This document shows positions 6,871 through 16,500 of a stretch of DNA of 64,000 nt, piece after piece. The position numbers were made by a program, and so were the translations under genes. Under the pieces are notes generated by a model. That model saw only the letters and a list, made by a program, of their open reading frames with translations, made no database searches and was not told the DNA's origin. Origin of the DNA: OFTM382 sp964352615 (GTDB taxonomy: Bacteria; Planctomycetota; Phycisphaerae; Phycisphaerales; UBA1924); assembly GCA_964352615.1 (NCBI GenBank), contig CAYGSG010000003.1:1-64000 (forward strand). The letters are read 5' to 3'. Within the stretch, counting starts at the first letter, position 1; each line of letters begins with the position of its first letter.

Positions 6871-7848
6871 ATGATTCAACCCACTTCAACGCTCTGGACC
6901 GCCCTGCTCGCGCTGGGCTCGATGTGTGCCTTCGCCAGCGGCCAGCTCACGCCCGATCGCCTCTACGTGGGCGTTGATCGCGTCATCCCCGCCACTGCTG
7001 AGGTGCCCGGCGGGCTCGAAGGCGATGTATCGGTCTCGCTGCTTGAAGCGGGCACGGGCAAGGAACTCGCCAAGGCCGCAGCCGCCGAGGGCGCATTGGA
7101 TCTGGCCGGGCTGTTCCCGAGCCTCTGGAAATCCGGCGAGCCCAAGAAGGTCGTCTACGCACAACTCCATGTTGGCGAACAGCCCATCGGGCCAGCGGTG
7201 GTGATACAGCCGCTGCTCACTCCTGCCACCGCATCCCCGCCCACCACTCGAACCGGATCGCCCAGCTTTGATCAGGCTCCGATCGTGTTCAGCGGCTACC
7301 GCACCTATGTCGACAAATACGTCCGCTGGGATACCAGCGACGGCGAGATCATCTTCCGTCTCCGCCCCGACATCGCGCCCAACACCGCCTTCAACTACCG
7401 CCACCTCGTGGGCGGCGGGTTCTACACGGACATCATCTTCCACCGCGTGGTAGCGGCCAACAGCTTCGTCATCCAAGTGGGCGACCCCACGGGCCAGGGC
7501 TCGGGCGGGCCGGGCTATGTGATCGATCTTGAGCAGTCGTCCCTGCCGCACGACTTTGGTGTGCTCTCGATGGCGCGCACGGGCGATCCAAACTCCAACG
7601 GTTCGCAGGTGTTCGTCTGCCTGAGCCGCGCGGGCACTTCGTTCCTCGATGGTCGGTACACGGGCTTTGGCGAGGCCATCGCGGGCGCGGACGTGATCAA
7701 GGCCATCGCGGCCACGCCCGTTGGCGCGGGCGACCGCCCGACCAACCCGCCGAAGATCCTCAGCGCTCAACTCATTGATGCCGACCCCTACGGCACAGGC
7801 CCCGAAGCCCTCAGCTCGCAGGCGCACGAGGAATTGCAAGTCCGGTAG
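6871..7848 (+). CDS. Exported peptidyl-prolyl cis-trans isomerase, cyclophilin type
   Basis: A 325-residue protein with an N-terminal signal peptide (LWTALLALGSMCAFASG). A region of about 120 residues of unknown fold follows, then a C-terminal cyclophilin domain from about residue 145. Active-site elements are visible: IIFHRVV (the FHR arginine near residue 192), FVIQVGDPTGQGSGGPGY, the DFGVLSMARTGDPNSNGSQVF block and LDGRYTGFGE. It should isomerise Xaa-Pro bonds of proteins outside the cytoplasm. The upstream domain (LTPDRLYVGVDRVIPATAEVP...) is not recognised and may be a substrate or envelope binding module. It converges with marC, leaving a 15-nt gap. Confidence 0.9.
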   Translation: MIQPTSTLWTALLALGSMCAFASGQLTPDRLYVGVDRVIPATAEVPGGLEGDVSVSLLEAGTGKELAKAAAAEGALDLAGLFPSLWKSGEPKKVVYAQLHVGEQPIGPAVVIQPLLTPATASPPTTRTGSPSFDQAPIVFSGYRTYVDKYVRWDTSDGEIIFRLRPDIAPNTAFNYRHLVGGGFYTDIIFHRVVAANSFVIQVGDPTGQGSGGPGYVIDLEQSSLPHDFGVLSMARTGDPNSNGSQVFVCLSRAGTSFLDGRYTGFGEAIAGADVIKAIAATPVGAGDRPTNPPKILSAQLIDADPYGTGPEALSSQAHEELQVR

Positions 7849-7863
7849 GTGGCACGCACTTCG

Positions 7864-8496
7864 TCAGGGGATTTCGGCCACAGCCTGAGCCGCGTAGAAG
7901 GCTGCGGTTCCTGCCAGCAGGAACTCCATGCCCATCGCCATGAGCACCAAGCCCATGAACCGGGTGAAGATCCGCTGCGCATCCACCGAGAAATACTTGC
8001 CGACTGCAAGGATCGTAAACAAGCAAGCACCAGTCACCAGCACCCCCACCGTGATCGCCGCCAGCGCTGTCCATGGCACGCCGAACGTGGTATGCGACAC
8101 CGCGAGCGTAATGACCGTGGTGATGGTGCCGGGGCCAGCGACCAGCGGCATGGCAAACGGCACGAGCAGGTTCTCGCGGATCGCTTTCTCGTCGGCGAGC
8201 GCTTCGTGCTCGGCTGATTTGGCCCCGCGGAGCATCTGGTAGCCCATGATCCCGATGACCACGCCGCCAGCCGCACGGAAGGCGTCGATCGAAATCCCGA
8301 ACAGTTCGAGCACCATCCGCCCGGCGAAGGCGGTGGCCACGAGTATCACCGCGATGAACAGACATGCATGGATGGCCGCAGCCCGCTGGCGCCTTGGCGC
8401 GAGCGGTGAGACCATGTTCTGAAAGATCGGTGCCGTCCCGATCGGGTTCATGATCGCGACAATCGCGACGGCTGCCTGAAGGAATTCTGAACGCAT
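7864..8496 (-). CDS. MarC-family integral membrane protein
   Basis: A 210-residue, six-helix membrane protein. Family features are the N-terminal AIVAIMNPIGTAPIF block, the central GGVVIGIMGYQMLRG loop and the LVPFAMPLVAGPGTITTVITLA block, which together identify MarC/NAAT proteins. Their transport function is poorly defined despite an old link with antibiotic resistance. The length is normal. It lies 68 nt downstream of lipA on the same strand. A TAGGAC element sits 6 nt before the ATG, a weak copy of the leaderless pattern seen elsewhere in the window. Confidence 0.9.
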   Translation of the reverse strand: MRSEFLQAAVAIVAIMNPIGTAPIFQNMVSPLAPRRQRAAAIHACLFIAVILVATAFAGRMVLELFGISIDAFRAAGGVVIGIMGYQMLRGAKSAEHEALADEKAIRENLLVPFAMPLVAGPGTITTVITLAVSHTTFGVPWTALAAITVGVLVTGACLFTILAVGKYFSVDAQRIFTRFMGLVLMAMGMEFLLAGTAAFYAAQAVAEIP

Positions 8497-8564
8497 GGTG
8501 CGGTCCTAGAGGCCTCTCGGGCAAAGAGCGATCCGATCGCCCTATAAGGCAACCCCGCAAGCAA

Positions 8565-9647
8565 TCAGCGGCTGCCGGCCCTCGCCTCGATGATGTCCGT
8601 CAGCACGTCCGCCTGGTGGTCGGCGTGGTAGCTCGACCGAACCAGCGGACCGCTCTCGACGACTTTGAAGCCCCGCGCCAGGCCCTCATCGCGGAACCCA
8701 TCGAACTGCTCGGGGGTGACCCAGCGGTCGATGGGCAGGTGGTTACGCGTGGGCTGGAGGTACTGGCCGATGGTCAGCACGTCGCAGGTGTCGGGCTTGC
8801 CGTCGGGCGCAGTCACCCGCGAGCCGGCCTGCACCTCGTCGAGCAGATCCAGAACCTCCGCGTCCTTCTCGCCGATCCCGACCATGATTCCGGTCTTGGC
8901 GACAGCGCCCTGCTCCTTGACCCGGCGTAGCAACTCGACCGACCGGTCGTACTTGGCGCTGGGTCGAACGGCTGGGTACATGCGGCGAACGCATTCGATG
9001 TTGTGGTTAATGATGTGCGGCTTCGCATCGATCACCATCTGCAACGCGTCCCAGTTGCCCTCAAAGTCCGGGATCAGCACCTCGACGGACATCTCCGGGC
9101 AGGCCTCGCGGGCGCGGATGATGGTCTCGGCCCAGATGCCAGCCCCGCCGTCGGGCAGCTCGTCGCGGTCGACGCTGGTGATGACAACGTGCTTGAGGCC
9201 CATCAGCGCGAGACTCTCGGCGACGCGGCGGGGTTCGTCCTTGTCGACGGGCAGTGGCCTGCCGGTTTTGACGTTGCAGAAGCCGCAGGCCCGTGTGCAA
9301 GTATCGCCCAAGATCATGATGGTCGCGACGCCGCGCGCCCAGCACTCGCCCATGTTGGGGCAGCCAGCCTCCTGGCAGACGGTGTGCAGGCGGTGCTCGT
9401 CCATGATGCCCCGAAGCCGCTGGTAGCCCGGCCCGCCTGGGGCCTTGGCCCTCAGCCACTGGGGTTTTTTCTTGGGAGCGATGTGGTCGACGCTGGAATC
9501 CACGTTGTTGAGGACCATGCCCGAGAGATTGAGCACGCCCGCCTCGATGCGGCGCATAGGGTCACCACCCGCTGGGCGGGGGTGGCGGGAAATCGTCCGT
9601 TCGATGGCTCGCTCAGAAGCTCGACGGGCCGGCTCGGGCGTGGTCAT
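8565..9647 (-). CDS. lipA: Lipoyl synthase
   Basis: A radical-SAM enzyme that inserts two sulfurs into octanoyl groups on lipoyl domains of 2-oxoacid dehydrogenases and the glycine cleavage system. The auxiliary cluster motif CX4CX5C is at C91, C96 and C102; the radical-SAM CX3CX2C motif is at C117, C121 and C124; the closing RSSYHAD element lies near the C-terminus. With the start at 9647 the protein is 360 residues, slightly long, with a basic N-terminal extension. This start was preferred because TACGAT lies 5 nt upstream (leaderless pattern). ATG at 9557 (330 residues) fits the usual family length better and cannot be excluded. No lipB is adjacent. Confidence 0.95.
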   Translation of the reverse strand: MTTPEPARRASERAIERTISRHPRPAGGDPMRRIEAGVLNLSGMVLNNVDSSVDHIAPKKKPQWLRAKAPGGPGYQRLRGIMDEHRLHTVCQEAGCPNMGECWARGVATIMILGDTCTRACGFCNVKTGRPLPVDKDEPRRVAESLALMGLKHVVITSVDRDELPDGGAGIWAETIIRAREACPEMSVEVLIPDFEGNWDALQMVIDAKPHIINHNIECVRRMYPAVRPSAKYDRSVELLRRVKEQGAVAKTGIMVGIGEKDAEVLDLLDEVQAGSRVTAPDGKPDTCDVLTIGQYLQPTRNHLPIDRWVTPEQFDGFRDEGLARGFKVVESGPLVRSSYHADHQADVLTDIIEARAGSR

Positions 9648-9652
9648 GGGGG

Positions 9653-9658
9653 ATCGTA
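9653..9658 (-). promoter_or_regulatory. Putative leaderless -10 box for lipA
   Basis: TACGAT on the minus strand, 5 nt before the ATG at 9647. It favours this start over the internal ATG at 9557, which has no such box. Confidence 0.35.
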
Positions 9659-9814
9659 GCCCGAATCGGTCGGTCGCCTTAGCGCGGGGGGGCTCACTCG
9701 CCTCGGCAGTTCTTGCGCTTGGCCCCGTTCTGGGCCAGACGCCGCAGAATCCCTCAACCCGCGCGCGTTCTCGGTCGATCCTCACGGCGCGAACCTTTGA
9801 TAAGTGAGCGACGT

Positions 9815-9842
9815 TTGACACGAGGTTGTCCGGTGCTAACTT
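9815..9842 (+). promoter_or_regulatory. Sigma70-type promoter of the exosortase/EPS operon
   Basis: A consensus TTGACA (9815-9820), a 16-nt spacer and TAACTT (9837-9842) precede the operon, with a predicted start near 9849. This is the best -35 hexamer seen among the regions examined. Confidence 0.65.
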
Positions 9843-9957
9843 TCATTCATACCGCGCTCGACGAGCCTGCGCGTTCGTCGTGCGCCCGGACCATCCCGCA
9901 GTAACCCTCGGATCGATCTCGGTCCGACCCTGAAGAGCCACGCCAAGGAGCCCCCCG

Positions 9958-11484
9958 GTGACATCAGCCAAGACGCGACGGCTCGAATCTGCGAGCGCCC
10001 CTTCCCGGATCGGCAGGCTCACACTGAGCGCCGGGGCTCTGGCCGCGGTCCTCGCGACCACAGGCTGCGAGGTCGACAGCTACTTCGATCCCTCGGTCGT
10101 AGGTCGATGGGAGCACACCCCCACCGTCACGCCGATCCTCGAACGGCTCAGCGCCATCGAAGACGTGGGCGATGGGTTCGTCGAGTACTCCGAAGTCTCC
10201 GCAGAAGACCTGATCGTCGAGGCCGCAGCGTACCGCATCGGCTCGGGCGACCTGCTTGAGGTGACCATCGAAGGGTTCATCAACCAGGGTGTTCGCGAGG
10301 GGTACGCGGCACGAGTCGATGCGCAGGGGGGCATCGAAATCCCGCAGCTTCCGAACATCCAGGTCAACGGGCTCACCTCGGCTCAGGCTGGCGATCGCAT
10401 CACATTGGCTATCGATCAGGCGGGCATCGCGCGGGATGCGCTCGTGCAGGTCCGCGTCGCCGAGCAGCGGCAACTCGCTTACAACGTCTTCGGATCGGTC
10501 GTGGCCGCCGGGCCATACCTGCTCCCCCAGCCCGACTTTCGCCTGCTCGAAGCGCTCACCACCGCGGGCGGGTTCAACGAATCATCGAAATACATCTACG
10601 TCATTCGGCAGATACCGCTGACCGGACCCGCGACCGCCCAGCCCAGCGGGCCAGCCGTCGCGCCGACCATCCCCACCAGCCCCGATGGCCAGCGGCCCGC
10701 TGACGACAGCTTCCTCGATCTCATCGACGACCTCACCGGCACCACCGTGCCCTCACCCTCGGCGATGTCCGGCTCCATGACCTCGGCGCGGCGTGCGCCC
10801 GTCGGCCTCATGCCGCAGGACTCGCCCGACCCGATCGTGGACTTGATCGATTCTCGCTCACGACCCTCGGGCCGGTCCTCTCTTCCAAGCAACGACCCGA
10901 TGCGTTGGGTGTTCATCGATGGTCAGTGGGTGCAGATCGCCAACGCGACAGCCGACGGCCCGGACGATGCGTTGGGCGCTGAGGCGCTCGTGACGCAGCG
11001 CGTGATCCGTGTGCCGGTCGAGCCGCTGGTCAGCGGCGACGCACGCTACAACGTGGTGGTCCGCCCGGGCGATCTCATCCGTGTTCCCGTGCCGCCCGCC
11101 GGCAATGTGTACATGGCCGGGCAGGTGAACCGTCCAGGGGTGTACGCCCTGCCCGCGCAGGGCTCGTTCACGCTCACGCGGGCCATCACCGCTGCGGGCG
11201 GGTACGGCCCGATCGCGATCCCCGAGCGGGTGGACCTCACCCGCATGGTGGGCACCGAACGCCAGGCCACGATCCGCGTGAACCTGCGGGCGATCACCGA
11301 GGGCACCCAGCCCGACATCCTGCTTAAGCCCGACGACCACATCAACGTGGGCACGAACTTCTGGGCCTTGCCGCTGGCGGTGTTCCGCAACGGTCTGCGT
11401 GCTTCCTACGGCTTCGGCTTCCTGATTGACCGCAACTTCGGCAACGACATCTTCGGGCCGCCGCCTTCGAACAACAACAACTGA
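9958..11484 (+). CDS. Polysaccharide export outer-membrane lipoprotein (Wza-like, SLBB domains)
   Basis: A 508-residue protein. A basic N-terminus and hydrophobic stretch lead to a lipobox-like ATTGC, giving a lipid anchor at C37. The Poly_export domain starts near YRIGSGDLLEVTIEGF and continues through RVDAQGGIEIPQLPNIQVNGLT. An SLBB domain follows (AYNVFGSVVAAGPYLL...LLEALTTAGGF), then a Ser/Pro/Asp-rich insert of about 130 residues and a second SLBB unit (NVYMAGQVNRPGVYAL...LTRAITAAGGYG). It should form the outer-membrane exit channel for the polysaccharide made by this operon. The GTG start is supported by AAGGAG 8 nt upstream. It is the first gene of a co-directional cluster with an exosortase. 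Confidence 0.9.
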   Translation: MTSAKTRRLESASAPSRIGRLTLSAGALAAVLATTGCEVDSYFDPSVVGRWEHTPTVTPILERLSAIEDVGDGFVEYSEVSAEDLIVEAAAYRIGSGDLLEVTIEGFINQGVREGYAARVDAQGGIEIPQLPNIQVNGLTSAQAGDRITLAIDQAGIARDALVQVRVAEQRQLAYNVFGSVVAAGPYLLPQPDFRLLEALTTAGGFNESSKYIYVIRQIPLTGPATAQPSGPAVAPTIPTSPDGQRPADDSFLDLIDDLTGTTVPSPSAMSGSMTSARRAPVGLMPQDSPDPIVDLIDSRSRPSGRSSLPSNDPMRWVFIDGQWVQIANATADGPDDALGAEALVTQRVIRVPVEPLVSGDARYNVVVRPGDLIRVPVPPAGNVYMAGQVNRPGVYALPAQGSFTLTRAITAAGGYGPIAIPERVDLTRMVGTERQATIRVNLRAITEGTQPDILLKPDDHINVGTNFWALPLAVFRNGLRASYGFGFLIDRNFGNDIFGPPPSNNNN

Positions 11485-11650
11485 CCGATCGCCGGGAATG
11501 GCCCGGCACCAACGTCGCCCACGCCAGGCTTGGCGTGAACCAAGGGGAGGATCCCCGGACGAACATCACCGGGGGCCGGACGTAGGACGTGTCAGGCTTT
11601 CCGCTCGTTTCGGCCTCGTCGCCAACCAGACGCCCATCCGACCCCACGCC

Positions 11651-12634
11651 ATGACCTCCCACCCGCAGACCAGCACGATCACCGCCGAGACCGCGCCCAG
11701 CGCTCGGTCCGTCGCCCAGTCGCTGGGCAGTCCCGCTGGCTTGGTGGCTGCGTCGATGGGCGCCATCGGCTTCCTGCTCTACTTCTGGCCCTGGTTCTAC
11801 CGCCAGCACCGGTTCAGTTGGGCGTTTCCTGAGGACTGGGGCCACTCGTACGTGATCCCGCTGATCTCGGGCTACATGCTGTGGTCCAAGCGCGACCAGC
11901 TCGCCGCCATCCCGGCCAAGCCGTTTATCGCGGGGCTGCCCGCTGTGGCGCTGGGCATGGTCGGTTTCCTGTTCTTTACGCTGAACATCTCGAACCACAT
12001 GCTGCAAGGCGCGTGCATGGTGCTCGCGCTCTACGGCTCGGTGCTCACCGCGCTAGGCCCGGAGATGGCGCGCGCCACGTTCCTGCCCGTGAGCTTTCTC
12101 TCATTCGGCGTGACGATCAGCCAGCGGATCATGCAAGCCATGACCTTCCCGCTCCAGATCCTCGCGTCGAAGGGTGCGTGGGTGCTGCTCGGGCTGACGC
12201 TCACGCCGTTCGGATACTCGATCGAGATCGCGGGCAACACGCTCGAGATATTTGATAAAACGGGCGCGATGGTGGCCCCGCTCAACGTCGCCGAGGCGTG
12301 CAGCGGGATGCGGATGCTCATCGCGTTCTACGCGTTGGCCGGCGCCGTGTCGCTGCTGAGCATGCAACAATGGTGGCAGCGCGTGCTGCTGATGATGCTG
12401 GCGGCGCCGGTGGCGCTGCTGATGAACATCGTCCGCGTGGCGGTGCTGGGCATCCTGACACTCATCGACCCCGACCTGGCCGCCGGTGATGCGCACACGT
12501 TGATCGGAACGATCCTGCTCGTGCCCTCACTCGGCTTGTTCCTCGCGGTGCGATGGGCGCTGCTCAAGATCGTCGCTGACAAGCCGGACGAAAAGAGCCC
12601 GGCTTCGAGCAAGAACAAAGGGAGCGCGGCATGA
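11651..12634 (+). CDS. Exosortase
   Basis: A 327-residue multi-pass membrane protein of the exosortase/archaeosortase family, the predicted transpeptidases that process PEP-CTERM-like sorting signals. The conserved catalytic residues are present: Cys217 in EACSGMRML, Arg262 in MNIVRVAVLG and His282 in DAHTLIG. Other family features are GHSYVIPLISGYMLW and the long helix-rich core. The start at 11651 was chosen because the residues before it look like translated spacer; a 166-nt gap separates it from the upstream gene. Its last four bases overlap the start of the EpsI gene (ATGA). The local context (Wza-like, EpsI, TPR, Wzc-like) mirrors exosortase/EPS loci of other bacteria. No PEP-CTERM substrate was found in the window. 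Confidence 0.92.
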   Translation: MTSHPQTSTITAETAPSARSVAQSLGSPAGLVAASMGAIGFLLYFWPWFYRQHRFSWAFPEDWGHSYVIPLISGYMLWSKRDQLAAIPAKPFIAGLPAVALGMVGFLFFTLNISNHMLQGACMVLALYGSVLTALGPEMARATFLPVSFLSFGVTISQRIMQAMTFPLQILASKGAWVLLGLTLTPFGYSIEIAGNTLEIFDKTGAMVAPLNVAEACSGMRMLIAFYALAGAVSLLSMQQWWQRVLLMMLAAPVALLMNIVRVAVLGILTLIDPDLAAGDAHTLIGTILLVPSLGLFLAVRWALLKIVADKPDEKSPASSKNKGSAA

Positions 12635-13527
12635 CGACCAAGACCCGAGCCACAACCACTCGCCCCGGACGAGCTGCTGCGAGCGTCGCCATCAGCCTCG
12701 CAGCACTGGGCGTCGGCCTCGCAGGCTCGGCGTTCGCCTTCCAGGGCGTGCTCAAGTCGCAGGGTGTTCGGCTTCAGAAAAAAGCCATCCATCCGTATCC
12801 CGAGCGAACGCTTGGCTCGATCCCGCTTGAGACACGCAACTGGCAACGGATCGGGACCGACCGCATCGAGAGCAAAGAAGTCGAGGAAGTGCTCGGCACG
12901 ACCAACTACGTCTCGCGCGTGTATGTCCGCAAGAACCCGCCTGAAGGCACCGAGCACAAGGCCATCGATTTGCACGCGGCGTACTACACGGGCATGATCG
13001 ACACCGTGCCGCACGTGCCCGAGGTGTGCTTCGTCGGCGCAGGCGTGCAGATGTCCGAGGCATCGGAGACCGTGGCGCTGCCCGTTGATACCACGCGCTG
13101 GACGCGGGACGTGGATGTTCCCGAAGAACTTGGCGAGTGGTACCGCACACGCACCGCTGACGGCTCGGGGCGTGTTCGCCTTCCCCGTAAGCCCCAAGGC
13201 CTCGAGATGCGGGTCAGCCAGTTCGATATCGGCAACGACCGGACGCTCAGGGCGGGCTATTTCTTTGTCGCCAACGGCGACTGGGTCGCCCACGCCCACG
13301 GCGTCCGTCTCCTGTCGTTCAGGCTTCAGGAAGAATACGCGTACTACATGAAGGTGCAGTTCTCGTCGACGGCATACGACAGCAACGAGGCATTCGCAGC
13401 GGATGCCGCCTCACTGCTTGATGACCTGTTCGGCGACCTGATGCTGTGCACCCCTGACTGGGTAGATGTGAAGACCGGGGACCACCCCACGGTGCGCGCA
13501 GACCGCGCATCGCAGAATGACTCGTAA
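12631..13527 (+). CDS. EpsI domain protein associated with exosortase
   Basis: A 298-residue protein. An N-terminal membrane/signal segment (AASVAISLAALGVGLAGSAFAF) precedes an EpsI domain with the hallmark HVPEVCFVGAGVQ, the AAYYTGMIDTVPH block before it, and RLLSFRLQEEYAYYMKVQFS near the end. EpsI domains occur either fused to exosortases or as the next gene; here it is separate, overlapping the exosortase gene by 4 nt. Its biochemical role is not established; genetic context in other species links it to exopolysaccharide production and exosortase function. Confidence 0.9.
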   Translation: MTTKTRATTTRPGRAAASVAISLAALGVGLAGSAFAFQGVLKSQGVRLQKKAIHPYPERTLGSIPLETRNWQRIGTDRIESKEVEEVLGTTNYVSRVYVRKNPPEGTEHKAIDLHAAYYTGMIDTVPHVPEVCFVGAGVQMSEASETVALPVDTTRWTRDVDVPEELGEWYRTRTADGSGRVRLPRKPQGLEMRVSQFDIGNDRTLRAGYFFVANGDWVAHAHGVRLLSFRLQEEYAYYMKVQFSSTAYDSNEAFAADAASLLDDLFGDLMLCTPDWVDVKTGDHPTVRADRASQNDS

Positions 13528-13560
13528 TCGGGACGCAGACGTTCCCGCAAGGATCGGCAG

Positions 13561-16500
13561 ATGGCCAACCGCGTAAACATCAAGTTCGTCGTCATTCTCT
13601 CGGCTGTGCTGATCGTGATCAGCGCGGGCGTCGCGTTCCTGGCGATCAAGGTCGTGTCCAAGTCGGCCGAGGACCACATCCGACTGGGCGATACCGCGAT
13701 GGCCGCGGGCGACTACCGCGTCGCGGCGAGCCACTACTCCAAGGCCGTGGCCGACGACCAGACCAACAAGACGTACCTGCGTAAGTGGGTCGACGCGCTC
13801 GAGTTGAATGTGCCAGCCAACGACCAACTCCTCAACGAGAAGTTCTTTAACGACCTTGTGCCAGCCTACCGGCAGCTCGCCAACGCAGACGCGGACGACC
13901 CGATCGACCAGCTCGAGTTCTTAAACCTACAACTCGACATCTTGGAGCACAGCGGAGGCTACTCGGTCCAGTCGTTTTCGCAATTGACAGGATTTGCCGG
14001 TACATACATTGAGCATCACCAGCGGACCCGCCCGGACGACCGCTCCTGGTGGCCACTGCGTCGCTTCAACGCGATTGCAACCTCGATGGCAGCCACTTCG
14101 AACACGGCCCCGCCGATAACCGCGGTAGAGGCTGCCATAGAGGACGCCACCGCGGCACTCGAAGCGAACCCGGACGACGACCGTGCCGCCTTAGCGATGT
14201 ACGACCTGCTCACGTATCGCTCGGGCGAGCTTCGGCGTCAACAGCTTCCCGGCGCGATCGAAGCGGAGGAAGCCATCGAGAGCTTTGTGGCATCGACGAT
14301 CGACCGCACCACCCCTGGCTCGAACGCTCGCATGTCTGCGGAGACCACCCGACTCTTCAACCGAATCCGCAAACTACTTGAATCGCTCAAACAAACGATG
14401 ACCTCCGAACGCGCCGTCATCGCGATGGGCCAACAAGTTAGCGAGCTTACACCATCGCTTGACGCACTGTTCGATCGCATCGGTGAGGCAAACGAGGCAC
14501 CCAGCAACAGGTTGGTTCTGCGGTTGATGGATGTCGAGAGAAGCATTGCGCCGCGGGACAGGCTCCGGCGATCGTCGGCCGTCATTGAGCGCGCCGTGCA
14601 AGATCGCCCCGGGGATGTCGTCCTTCTCATGCAGCGAGCACGGCTCGAGACCATGATCGGAGACTCCCAGGCGGCGATCAGCACCTATGAGCTGATCAGG
14701 ACGTTCGAGCTCGAGGCGATCAACCTCGAGAGCGTGCTCCGCAAAGAATACCGGAGTCAATCGCTCTACAGCCTTGCTGAGCTGAACTATGCACTCGCTG
14801 TTGCGAGCGATGACGAGTCGGATCGCGCCGCGTACCTCGTCGAGGTCAAACGCGTGCGCGACCAACTAGCCCAGCAGGTCTCCAGCAACTCGCCGCAGCT
14901 TCAGTTGATCGACGCACGCATCGCGCTGACCGAGGGCAAGACAGTCGAGGCGCAGGCCATGCTCGATCGCCTCAACCGACAGACCCAGTACACATACGAG
15001 GAGGGGCTCTGGCTCGCTGGCGCGAGCGCCGCGCAGAACCGCCAGCCCGGCCTCGCCATCCAGCGATTCCGCCAGTTGGTCGAGATGCAACCCAAGGCCG
15101 TCCGCTACCGCCAGGCACTCGCCGAGATGGAGATCGAAGTCGGGAACATGTCTGAGGGCCTAGCGCAGCTACGCATCGCGCTCGAGATCGACCCGACAAA
15201 CCCGGATCTGCGCACGAACGTGCAACGACTGGAAACGGCTCAGGGCCTCCGCACCGCCGACGATCCGATCGACGCGGCGCTGATAGAAGCCAAGAGGCTC
15301 TCCGATGGGAGCAACGAGTTCGTCGGAGATACCAAGGCCGGTACGGCTCGGTTGGAGCGGGCTGTCGAGGAGCACGGCGCCGACCCGCGATTGATCTCGA
15401 ACCTTGCAAGGCAGTATGTGCTCAGCGGCAACATCGAGCAGGCGCAGGCCATTGCCAAGGCCGGCCTTGATGCCAATCCTGAAAACGAGGACATACTCCT
15501 GCTGTCGGAAGCTGTGCAATCCGGCAGCCGCGTGCAGGTCATCGAGTACTTCCTCGACCAGCTCGAAGGCGATCCCGGAGAGCTCGCCGTGGCCAAGTGG
15601 TTGACTTTCCAGGGGCTGAACGAGCCGGAGGCGGCCGAGAAATGGCTGGGTGTTGCCACCGAGCTTGCTCCCGACAACGCATCGGTGCTCGAGGCCCGGA
15701 TGCTGCGGGCGATTCAGACCGAGGACTTTGACCTTGCCGACACGGTGACCGCCAGGGCTATTCAAGCCAACGCCGACGGCGCTGGGGGCGCGACCTACGT
15801 GGCGCGCGTGCAGCGGGCACGCGGTAACACGCCCGCAGCAATCGACACACTGGATACGGCGACGAGCCGTTTCCCCAATAACGCGGGGCTCTGGAGGCTC
15901 TTGGGCCTCATGCACTCTGCGATCGGTCAGCACACGGACGCGCTGGAAGCCTACAACCGCGCGTTGGACATCCAGCCGAACATTCCGGCTGTGATCAATG
16001 CCAAGATCAGAGCGATGCTATCGCTGGGCCAGACCCAGGCAGCCTTGCAGTTCAAGCGGAACCAGGAGCATCTCGCCCGATCAAACGAGGAGTTCGTACA
16101 ATTGCACCTCTTGCTTGAGGGTGAATACGGCGACGTCGGTTTGGCACGATCACAGCGCGCCCAGCGTGCCTCGATCAATCCCGCTGATCTCGTCAACCGT
16201 GCGCAACTCGCGGGGCTACTGATCCGAGACGGGCAGTTCTCCCAAGCGGCGGCCATCATCGATGACCTCGAAGACGAGGTTGACGACCCCCGGTCACTCA
16301 CAACGCTGCGAGCCACTCTCCGTGCAGAGCAGGGCGATTTCGAGGCCGCCCGATCGATCTTCGCGAGAGAAATCGCGGCGAGCCAGCCCGACGAACGTGC
16401 GGACTCATACATCAGACTGTACTCGTTCCTCAACGAGCGAGGCCGAACGACCGAGGCGCTCAACACGCTCGTCCAGGCGCTGCCATGGCAGAAGCCCGGC

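Larger units (their letters stand above)
9648..9957. other. Divergent 310-nt intergenic region between lipA and the EPS operon
   Basis: Contains the putative lipA -10 box (TACGAT, minus strand, 9653-9658), the EPS operon promoter (9815-9842) and a leader of about 109 nt before the GTG at 9958. No small gene was recognised. Confidence 0.6.
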